The notes beneath the pieces are model-generated. The model did not search any database, was not told the DNA's origin, and saw only the letters and a program-made list of their open reading frames with translations. The position numbers and the translations under genes are program-made. From an uncultured Halioglobus sp. (GTDB taxonomy: Bacteria; Pseudomonadota; Gammaproteobacteria; Pseudomonadales; Halieaceae), in assembly GCA_905480565.1 (NCBI GenBank), contig CAJQQW010000384.1, forward strand, positions 1 through 5,248: a DNA stretch of 5,248 bases. Direction: 5' to 3'. Below, piece after piece: positions 1 through 5,248 of the stretch (position 1 is its first letter; the number at the start of each line of letters is the position of its first letter).

Positions 1-1466
1 GCGACAATTAGAAAGTTCGGTGATTCGCCCTTGGGAGCATTTATCAGGTCGGCGCCCATGGGAACCCCTTGTTTATAACCGACCGCTGCATAGTCCGGGC
101 GCAGGGCATCATTTTGGTCAAACGCCCAGCCACCAAAAAAGCGCAGCACAATGCGCGGCCCGGTGGTCGCGTAGGTTTCTTTGCGTCGCATGGCATCGAA
201 GATGGATTCTCGGGTATTTTCGTTGGCCCAAACAGCAGCGTACCCCGATGAATTTAAGGCTACTGCGGGTGGCACCAGGATGCCATGCACATTTATATGA
301 TCGACGCGGTCAGTTTTTGGCTCTTCCGTACCAAATTTGCCGAAGAAGTTGTCTTCGCTGGCATTGGCAAAACTGGTATGGGAGTCGGTGCTGCCAATCA
401 TGCCGAATTTAAACGGGTTGGCACCCAGTTCAGCCTCATGCTTTAACCCCAGTTTTAGGGCGGAGCGGGCGTATTCATGTTGTAGCATCCACTCTTCTTT
501 GGTGTTGCCCGGTGCGCCAAAATTGCCGAAGTCCCAGGTTTCAAAGTCGGCAAAACCATCGTCTGGTGACAGGGTCGGGTGGGCTTCAGCATCGCCTTTT
601 ACCTGCGTAACTTCGTAGAGCGGCTCCCAGCGTGAGCGGGTTTCGGCATAGCGGCGGGTCAGCGCTTCGCCCGACAGGGTTTTGTCGGCAAACATGGTGC
701 CGTTGCTAGCGTTGCCATTATGGGGAATGGCCAATGCCTGGCCGCCGGTTTTGGTTTCGTAGTTTTGCAGCCATTGCCAGAGGTCTTCCGGGTTACTGGA
801 ATCCAGCGATGAAAATGGCACGACCTGATTGGCACTATCAGCGCCATCGCGGAAGATAATATTGCGATGCAGGTTGTTGCCGCCGATTAGCGAGGTCCAC
901 TCGTAGCCGATAAACGCGGTGAATTTGCCTGGCTCGTTCTGGGCTTCGGCCATGTGGGTTATTCCCTGCCAGATCGATTGGTGGAATTGTCGGTCCGGCT
1001 TGAGATCAATGCTGCCGCGAATGGCGTCGACAAACTCCATCATGACTTCCTGGCGTTTATTCTCCTGGTACATCTGATACCAGCGGCGGCCCAGCTCTGT
1101 TTTAAGCAGCTCGGTGTCGGCCTTATCAAGTTTGGGGAACACCCCGGTAAATTCCGAATGGTCTGTGACCACCAGAAAATCTAGTGGTGTGGCGATACGC
1201 AGGGGCTGCCCGCTGTTGGAGGTAATGGTTTCGCCTTTAGCAAAGCGGTAGGCGACATCTGGGTCGAGCCGGTTACCCCAGCTGTAGGCATCGGGCGAGA
1301 GGCTGCTATGAACATGGGTGTCGCCCCAGTAGAGATTTTCGGGATAGTCGATGTTGGCATAGGGGGAATAGTTTTTATCGGGTTCTTCTGAAAAACCTGA
1401 AGGTATGCTTAGCACGCACAGAGCACTTAGAAGCAGCTTGTTCATTCGTTGTTTACTTTTCGTCAC
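1..1466 (-). CDS. Secreted DUF3604 family protein with PHP-like metal-binding motifs, 3' end outside window
   Basis: About 488 codons are visible; the C-terminus runs off the left edge. Numbered from the Met at 1445, residues 1-20 form a signal peptide (MNK, then a hydrophobic run ending near SGFSEE), so export to the periplasm is expected. The mature part carries GDTHVHSSLSPDA (41-53), VVTDHSE (92-98), IPHN (240-243) and GSTDSHT (351-357). These His/Asp clusters resemble the metal-ligand motifs of PHP/amidohydrolase-like folds and are typical of DUF3604 proteins. The substrate is unknown; a metal-dependent hydrolase or phosphoesterase activity is inference. I chose the GTG at 1466-1464 because AGGAG lies at 1480-1476, 9 nt upstream; the in-frame ATG at 1445-1443 has no visible ribosome site but gives a cleaner signal peptide. 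It is the last visible gene of a leftward operon, 39 nt after the HupE-like gene. The family call is firm, the exact start less so. Confidence 0.88.
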   Translation of the reverse strand, partial: MTKSKQRMNKLLLSALCVLSIPSGFSEEPDKNYSPYANIDYPENLYWGDTHVHSSLSPDAYSWGNRLDPDVAYRFAKGETITSNSGQPLRIATPLDFLVVTDHSEFTGVFPKLDKADTELLKTELGRRWYQMYQENKRQEVMMEFVDAIRGSIDLKPDRQFHQSIWQGITHMAEAQNEPGKFTAFIGYEWTSLIGGNNLHRNIIFRDGADSANQVVPFSSLDSSNPEDLWQWLQNYETKTGGQALAIPHNGNASNGTMFADKTLSGEALTRRYAETRSRWEPLYEVTQVKGDAEAHPTLSPDDGFADFETWDFGNFGAPGNTKEEWMLQHEYARSALKLGLKHEAELGANPFKFGMIGSTDSHTSFANASEDNFFGKFGTEEPKTDRVDHINVHGILVPPAVALNSSGYAAVWANENTRESIFDAMRRKETYATTGPRIVLRFFGGWAFDQNDALRPDYAAVGYKQGVPMGADLINAPKGESPNFLIV

Positions 1467-1489
1467 TTTTCCCGTCTCCTGTTTCTCAT
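1463..1489 (-). other. Possible 8-residue Arg-rich leader ORF coupled to the DUF3604 gene
   Basis: The gap between the HupE-like gene and the DUF3604 gene contains ATG (1489-1487) followed by seven sense codons and TGA (1465-1463), encoding MRNRRREK. An AAAGGGGA stretch (1503-1496) sits about 6-7 nt upstream, a good Shine-Dalgarno match. Its stop overlaps the GTG start of the next gene as GTGA, and the AGGAG that would serve that GTG lies inside the mini-frame. This is the geometry of translational coupling. It may equally be chance, or the remnant of an older start of the downstream gene. There is no evidence that the peptide itself has a function. Confidence 0.35.
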
Positions 1490-1505
1490 CGTTAATCCCC
1501 TTTAT

Positions 1506-2525
1506 TCATGCCATCAACCGTTCAATCAGCCAGAAGCTGGCGGTGCTGCCAACCACATAGGCCACTGGCAATTGCAGTGCACCAAGCTGCCAGTGAAAGC
1601 CGTTGGCCGTTGCCACTTGAGATGTGCCTGAGCGAACATGTCGTATTGTTTTTGTTAGCAGGCCAAGTGCGGCCAGTACCGCCAAAATAAAGATAATCTG
1701 ACCTGTCTCAACACCGAGATTAAAAAACAGTAGCGCTGTACCTAGCTCGGTTTGCGGTAAACCTATATCCTGCAATACCGCTGCAAAACCAAAACCGTGT
1801 AACAAGCCAAAGCTACTGGACACGCTAACGGGGTAACGCCAGGTCAGTGTGCTACGGTTGTTGCGGACTAATTCGGTTGCCAGGAAGACAATCGACAAGG
1901 CAATAATGGCCTCAACCGCGGCGACGGGTACAGCCACCCATTGGAGTGCCGCCAGCGCGAGCGTGATTGAATGCGCCAGGGTAAAGCCGGTAATGGTAAT
2001 CAGCATTTTTCGCAAGGTGCCGGCAATAATGACCAGACAAGCGATAAACAACAGGTGATCCAGCCCCGCCCATATATGTTCTACGCCCAGTACAAAGTAC
2101 TGCGCGGCAATACTGCTGGTGGTTTCAGGTTGCGGTAGCAGAACTTCAGTTTCACCGGGAGACACTGACAGGGTTCGGGTTTCACCATTAAGCCAGTTAA
2201 TCCGGACTAAGGTGGCTAGCATCGGGTTTTGCTGTGGGTAGTGGATACTTAATGAGTTACCGCCTAAAGGGCCGCTACAGTGGCTTTGCTGGTGCCCGCG
2301 GGCACTGTGGCTGGTGGTGCAGCCCTCTAGAGTAATTTGCGGCTGGTTGTTAGCAGTAACAGTAGGTGGCGACTGCCACTTAAGGTTAATACCCGGAGCT
2401 GGCGTTTCAATAATTGCAATAAACAACGGCTGGTTATCGTTGCCCCAGATGTTGGTGCAAACCAGACTCAGCAGCAGAGTTGGCAGCCAGCGGCAAAGTC
2501 GTGCTTTCCTCAGCGCCACTATCAT
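1506..2525 (-). CDS. HupE/UreJ family (type 2) membrane protein, putative metal/ion permease
   Basis: 339 residues. Residues 1-29 form a signal peptide (basic RKARLCR, then a Leu-rich core). Residues ~30-140 are a beta-rich extracytoplasmic domain with Cys69 and Cys83, probably a disulfide. From ~145 to the end there are about six or seven membrane segments with the family signatures: GVEHIWAGLDHLLF (147-160), FTLAHSITL (181-189), LLHGFGFA (241-248) and FFNLGVETGQ (267-276). The in-membrane residues His150, His157, His185, His243 and Glu273 could bind metal. HupE and UreJ relatives are linked to nickel supply for hydrogenase and urease; no such enzyme is visible here, so the cargo is unknown. 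The start ATG overlaps the isomerase stop (ATGA, 2525-2522) with only a weak AGG-type ribosome site, consistent with coupling. The DUF3604 gene follows 39 nt later. The family call is strong, the transport role inferred. Confidence 0.88.
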   Translation of the reverse strand: MIVALRKARLCRWLPTLLLSLVCTNIWGNDNQPLFIAIIETPAPGINLKWQSPPTVTANNQPQITLEGCTTSHSARGHQQSHCSGPLGGNSLSIHYPQQNPMLATLVRINWLNGETRTLSVSPGETEVLLPQPETTSSIAAQYFVLGVEHIWAGLDHLLFIACLVIIAGTLRKMLITITGFTLAHSITLALAALQWVAVPVAAVEAIIALSIVFLATELVRNNRSTLTWRYPVSVSSSFGLLHGFGFAAVLQDIGLPQTELGTALLFFNLGVETGQIIFILAVLAALGLLTKTIRHVRSGTSQVATANGFHWQLGALQLPVAYVVGSTASFWLIERLMA

Positions 2526-3451
2526 GGTGGTGCCTGCAGGCTCGCGGCTACGCGGTTAGTTAAGGGAGTGTATTGCACGTTTATTGTATAGGCCTCAACC
2601 AACTTGCCAATGGCACTATCGAGTTGTTGTTGCCGTTGTTGAAAGGCAAAGTCCGCGGTCACCTGACCGCGCACGCCCGCAAAAACAGGGCTGTGGCCTT
2701 GGGTCTTTTGGGTAACAAACACTAGGTGTGTGCCGTGTTCCGAGCGAAGCGGCCCGTACCAGCCTGTACTACCAACGGCAAGGGCAAAGAGTTTGTTGGC
2801 CATTGCGGCGCCAAAATGGCTGGCGATATCGTCCTGGGTCTTTTCCACATAGTTGCGGTGGTACAAAAACCGGTCGCCGTAATGCGGTGCGGCTCGGTGA
2901 GCGGGCGTCGTTTGTAGCTGTGCCAATGTGGCGTCAGCCCGTTGCCGGGCTTCTGCCGGCGACTGCGCTTGGTGGGAAAAGAAGATATGGCTAAAGGTGA
3001 TACTTGGCGCAATGGCGTATTTGTCCCGATGGCTGGCGAAATAGGCTTGCAGTTCTTTAGTACTGGGCGCTGTGCTATCAATTGCAAAGGCTTCGAGCGC
3101 AAATTTGGTTTTTTGTACAACCCGTTGCCGGATAGCGCGGTCGTTGCTATCCAGCCCCAGGGTTTGTCCTTCCCGAAACAGGGTTTCTTCCCGGACAAAG
3201 GCTTCAATCAGTTGCGCACGCTGCTGTTCGGGCAGGGTGGATAAAGCCAGCGCCGCCCTATCTGCCTCGGCAATACTCGCCTGGTATTGAAAAAACTGCA
3301 CCAGGTTTTTTTCATCCACCACAATGGTATTGGTCGGCGGCTCTGATAACGGCGTGTCTTTTAATAAAGTAAGGCCGACTATCGCGAAGCCGATGAGTAA
3401 AAAATGAACCAGTGGTTCGCGGCTTATTTTTATGAGTGTCGAGTGCTTCAA
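2522..3451 (-). CDS. Membrane-anchored PpiC/parvulin-type peptidyl-prolyl cis-trans isomerase
   Basis: 309 residues. A basic start (KHSTLIKISREP) leads into one membrane segment (~14-31), leaving the rest in the periplasm. Residues ~45-145 are the helical chaperone-like part, including FVREETLFREGQTLGLDSND (85-104), a signature of this parvulin subgroup. The rotamase-like domain spans ~150-250: SHIFF with His155, GDRFLYHRNY (192-201), FGAAMANKLFAL (213-224), WYGPLRSEHGTHLVFV (231-246) with His242. It should assist folding of exported proteins at the inner-membrane face. The only start in the open frame is TTG at 3451-3449: an in-frame TAA lies nine codons further upstream and no ATG or GTG intervenes. 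No good ribosome site is visible; the TTG overlaps the stop of the upstream chimeric frame (TTGA), so coupling or a start damaged by rearrangement are both possible. The 3' end overlaps the HupE-like gene by ATGA. Confidence 0.85.
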   Translation of the reverse strand: MKHSTLIKISREPLVHFLLIGFAIVGLTLLKDTPLSEPPTNTIVVDEKNLVQFFQYQASIAEADRAALALSTLPEQQRAQLIEAFVREETLFREGQTLGLDSNDRAIRQRVVQKTKFALEAFAIDSTAPSTKELQAYFASHRDKYAIAPSITFSHIFFSHQAQSPAEARQRADATLAQLQTTPAHRAAPHYGDRFLYHRNYVEKTQDDIASHFGAAMANKLFALAVGSTGWYGPLRSEHGTHLVFVTQKTQGHSPVFAGVRGQVTADFAFQQRQQQLDSAIGKLVEAYTINVQYTPLTNRVAASLQAPP

Positions 3452-3516
3452 ACGCTGCGCCGCCCAAGTTTATTCACTTCAGAGCGGCCGTATAGCGAAT
3501 CGAATCTAGCTCTAAC
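3452..3516 (-). other. Unassigned junction segment upstream of the isomerase gene
   Basis: These 65 bases lie between the antiporter-like piece and the isomerase start. Translated in the chimeric frame they give a basic, low-hydrophobicity tail (VRARFDSLYGRSEVNKLGRR) that I do not recognise. The plus strand shows a short inverted repeat AGAGC (3481-3485) / GCTCT (3509-3513) and a small tandem CGAATCGAAT (3497-3506). It may be the original upstream region of the isomerase operon, with the breakpoint near 3514. No recombinase site was recognised. Confidence 0.3.
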
Positions 3517-3639
3517 ATTCACAAACAGGCCGGCAAATACCCCTGCGAGGAGCGACTCTATGGCTCGGCGGCTGAGCACAGCAGTCAGGATGGCTACGGC
3601 AGCAGGTATCAGTGAAAGCCAGCTGGATTCAGGTGTCAT
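3517..3639 (-). pseudogene. Fragment resembling the N-terminus of an NhaC-type Na+/H+ antiporter
   Basis: Within the chimeric frame, residues 102-142 begin with Met (ATG at 3639-3637), then MTPESSWLSLIPAAVAI and a second hydrophobic stretch ending SLLAGVFAGLFV. The pattern SWLSL-P-hydrophobic helix-SRR-hydrophobic helix with GxFxG matches my memory of how NhaC-family antiporters start (first membrane hairpin). Everything after this hairpin is missing, out of a protein that normally has ~450-500 residues. The identification rests on about 40 residues, so it is tentative; it could be another polytopic membrane protein. Confidence 0.5.
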
Positions 3640-3942
3640 TAGCAGAGGTCCGCGCAGTTTGGGGATTGAGTCAGTTAGGACGTCGATTTGGTGATATTTG
3701 CTTACCACCTTCTCAAAAAGAGCCTCAACCTGATGCAGGTCGGTGACGTCGGTTTTTAACGCATGGGCTGCCGCCGCGCCTCGGCTCTTCGCCAATTCGG
3801 CGACTTCGATAGCCGATTGCATATCGATGTCGGCAACGCAAATTCTTGCACCCTCTTCAGCAAACAGCAGCGCAATTGCGCGACCAATGTTCGACGCGCC
3901 GCCAGTGATGACGACTGATTTGTTCGCTAGCTCAAGATCCAT

Positions 3943-4094
3943 ATAAATGATGACTCTATGCTGTGGTGTTTAAAACCCTGCGGCCGCGCCTGTCGGCACA
4001 ATAACAGTGGTATTCGTGAATGACATCGCAGGTCCTGCAGGCCAGTACCGGTCTATTTGCGTGGGCACTCATTAGTCTGGTCCGGCGATATATG
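3943..4094. other. Intergenic region between the SDR remnant and the receptor promoter
   Basis: There is no plausible gene here on either strand. It must hold the promoter that once drove the SDR gene leftwards, but I see no convincing -35/-10 pair on the minus strand. Short palindromes are present, such as GCAGG-T-CCTGC (4028-4038) and ACCGGT (4047-4052); they are too short to assign. Confidence 0.4.
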
Positions 4095-4146
4095 TTGACA
4101 CACATGTAAATAATAATTTAATCTATACATGAATGTAAAGTATAAT
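4095..4146 (+). promoter_or_regulatory. Putative sigma70 promoter of the TonB-dependent receptor
   Basis: A perfect -35 hexamer TTGACA (4095-4100) is followed after 16 bp by TTTAAT (4117-4122), a 5/6 match to the -10 consensus, in a markedly AT-rich stretch. A second, perfect -10-like TATAAT lies at 4141-4146 but lacks a good -35 at the right distance. Either would give a leader of roughly 75-100 nt before the receptor ATG. Position and orientation fit the receptor gene. Sequence match only. Confidence 0.5.
4102..4137. promoter_or_regulatory. Inverted repeats overlapping the receptor promoter, candidate operator
   Basis: TACAT-GA-ATGTA (4126-4137) is a perfect 5-bp inverted repeat just after the proposed -10, and ACATGT (4102-4107) is a palindrome just after the -35. 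CATGTA (4103-4108) and TACATG (4126-4131) also pair as a wider dyad across the promoter. Such placement suits a repressor of the TetR type, but no regulator gene is in the window and AT-rich DNA often yields short dyads. Confidence 0.35.
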
Positions 4147-4227
4147 GGATTGGCCCTGAGGTTTTCCTTCGGTCAGTCCTTTATGGAGTAAAGTTTTAGC
4201 AGCCCACCTACCTACAATAAGATTGGG

Positions 4228-5248
4228 ATGACCCTTATGAAACCGAGAATTAAGCAGCTAATTGGCTTGTCTGGATGTCTGACACTTTCCCTTGGGGCGG
4301 CCGAGCATGCTCTTGGGCAGCTCGAGGAGGTCATGGTAACTGCGCAAAAGCGTGAGCAAAGTCTGCAGGATGTGCCAATCTCGATGTCGGTGCTGACGGC
4401 TGAGAATCTGGACCAGCAATACATTACTGAAACTGTTTCGCTTGCGCAGGCGGTTCCGTCTCTCAACTTTCAGGCAGGGTTTGCGCCTTCATCCACTAAC
4501 TTCAACATCCGCGGTGTTGCCTCCTACGCCTTTGAAGGTGGTATTCAGCCGAGCGTCGCCATGGTTGTCGATGGCGTGTCTCTGGCCAGGTCGGGCGAGT
4601 TCATTTCTGAGCTGGCAGATATAGAGATAATCGAGGTGTTGCGGGGCCCCCAAGGCACCCTGTTCGGCCGGAATACCACAGCCGGTGCAATTAACATTAC
4701 TACCAGGCGGCCAAGTACAGAGTTGGAGGGCTATGTAGAGGCAAGCTTTACCGACGATGACGAGCAGTTATATCGGGCCAGATTGAGTGGACCATTGACC
4801 GAAGCAGTCGCAGGATCACTGAATGTGTTCTACCGGGACAGGGAAGGCCATCTCAAAAACGTTTATCCGGGTGGTGACGACGGTGGTGGTATTGAGTCTT
4901 GGGGCGCCCGGGCGCAACTTGACGTGAATTTCTCTGACTCGGTGAATCTATTATTGTCCGGCGACTATCGCGACGCTGAGCACGGCTTATCTCCACAAGT
5001 CACACTCGTTGCTGAACCTTCGCTTGATGGTATTCCCGCGCCAGGGTTGAATTTGCGGGAAATCCAGCAGGGTGATGGCGACCCGGCGCTTGGTCAACGC
5101 GTGATCGACGATATGTTCATGATCAATCTCAATGATAAGGATTTCGCCAAGCAAGAGCTTGATAGTTGGGGGCTGTCCGCTAACCTCACCTGGGAGATCG
5201 ACGAATCGCTTAGATTTGTTTCAATATCCGCGTACAGAGAGTGGCATG
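4228..5248 (+). CDS. TonB-dependent outer-membrane receptor, N-terminal 340 residues
   Basis: The reading frame is open to the window end. Residues 1-30 form a signal sequence (KPRIK, hydrophobic core, cut near HALG-Q). A TonB-box region follows, LEEVMVTAQKREQSLQDVPI (32-51). The plug domain (~45-162) shows FNIRGV (92-97), VAMVVDGV (110-117), EIIEVLRGPQGTLFGRNTTA (133-152) and GAINITTRRP (153-162). Beta-barrel strands begin at ~165 (YVEASF, RARLSGPL, GSLNVFYRDREG). It should take up a large or scarce substrate through the outer membrane with energy from TonB-ExbBD; the substrate cannot be told from this part. Receptors of this EEVxVTAQKREQSLQDVP type are abundant in marine gammaproteobacteria and sphingomonads. 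ATG 4228 and ATG 4237 (MKPRIK) are both possible starts; neither has a strong ribosome site. It is divergent from the SDR remnant, and an intact SDR may once have shared its pathway. Confidence 0.92.
   Translation, partial: MTLMKPRIKQLIGLSGCLTLSLGAAEHALGQLEEVMVTAQKREQSLQDVPISMSVLTAENLDQQYITETVSLAQAVPSLNFQAGFAPSSTNFNIRGVASYAFEGGIQPSVAMVVDGVSLARSGEFISELADIEIIEVLRGPQGTLFGRNTTAGAINITTRRPSTELEGYVEASFTDDDEQLYRARLSGPLTEAVAGSLNVFYRDREGHLKNVYPGGDDGGGIESWGARAQLDVNFSDSVNLLLSGDYRDAEHGLSPQVTLVAEPSLDGIPAPGLNLREIQQGDGDPALGQRVIDDMFMINLNDKDFAKQELDSWGLSANLTWEIDESLRFVSISAYREWH

Larger units (their letters stand above)
3448..3942 (-). pseudogene. Chimeric remnant: truncated short-chain dehydrogenase fused to an NhaC-like fragment
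   Basis: The frame has 164 codons. Residues 1-89 are a clear SDR N-terminus: a Rossmann nucleotide-binding loop TGGASNIGRA (13-22), an acidic residue cluster after the second strand (VADID, 36-40), DVTD (65-68) and the helix leading to QIDVL (85-89). A complete SDR (~250 residues) would continue with VNNAG and later the catalytic Ser and YxxxK; all are absent. After Leu89 the sequence changes to an unrelated TDSIPKLRGPLL, then an antiporter-like stretch (~102-142) and an unrecognised basic tail (143-164). It therefore cannot be a working dehydrogenase. The start is ATG at 3942-3940 with no clear ribosome site. Its stop overlaps the TTG start of the isomerase. Loss of most of an SDR gene and most of an antiporter gene by deletion is the simplest reading; a misassembly would look the same. 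Confidence 0.75.

Noticed and set aside
20..412. A 130-codon plus-strand open frame opposite the DUF3604 gene
   Set aside because: It is the antisense shadow of a coding region with conserved motifs; its translation is rich in Arg, Trp, Cys and His, as chance frames are.
2722..3207. A 161-codon minus-strand open frame inside the isomerase gene
   Set aside because: It is out of frame with a gene that has clear family signatures, and its own product has low-complexity basic character and no recognisable motif.
3481..3520. Integron attC-like site (GTTAGAGC on the minus strand)
   Set aside because: The core triplet context does not fit the full GTTRRRY consensus, and no paired RYYYAAC end or imperfect long hairpin was found within a suitable distance.
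3978..4042. GCGGCCGC and CCTGCAGG palindromes in the intergenic region, suggesting cloning junctions
   Set aside because: Both are common 8-bp strings in GC-rich stretches, and no vector sequence surrounds them.
4154..4185. Possible hairpin (CTGA...TCAG) in the receptor leader, as terminator or riboswitch
   Set aside because: The stem is only about 4 bp with a 13-nt loop and no U-tract; too weak to call.
4212..4466. An 84-codon minus-strand frame over the receptor start
   Set aside because: It overlaps the signal sequence and plug domain of the receptor, which are well supported; its Cys/Ser-rich translation looks like antisense noise.

Overview
The window looks like part of a free-living, probably marine or aquatic, Gram-negative proteobacterium. 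A gammaproteobacterium is my best guess, from the TonB-dependent receptor style, the moderate GC content and the gene set; this is inference, not proof. No RNA gene, CRISPR array, insertion sequence or intact mobile element was found.

Layout. Positions 1 to about 3451 hold three tightly packed genes read leftwards (minus strand). In transcription order they are a membrane-anchored PpiC/parvulin-type peptidyl-prolyl isomerase (3451-2522), a HupE/UreJ-type membrane protein (2525-1506), and a secreted DUF3604 protein with PHP-like metal-binding motifs (1466 to beyond base 1, so C-terminally cut). The first two overlap by ATGA. The third follows after 39 nt, which contain a tiny Arg-rich open frame whose stop overlaps a GTG start as GTGA. 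The isomerase is preceded by a 164-codon frame (3942-3448) that is not a normal gene. It is the first ~89 residues of a short-chain dehydrogenase (SDR), then a short piece resembling the N-terminus of an NhaC-type Na+/H+ antiporter, then ~22 unrecognised residues. It looks like a recombination scar, or an assembly artefact.

Positions 3943-4227 are a divergent intergenic region with a plausible sigma70 promoter and inverted repeats facing right. From 4228 to the end runs the first 340 codons of a TonB-dependent outer-membrane receptor (signal sequence, plug domain, start of the barrel).

How the parts may work together. The leftward trio combines a putative metal/ion-type membrane permease, a periplasmic folding helper and a predicted metal-dependent secreted hydrolase-like protein. 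A joint role in making or using a periplasmic metalloprotein is a reasonable hypothesis but unproven. The rearrangement upstream may have placed this trio behind the promoter of a deleted SDR gene that was divergent from the TonB receptor.
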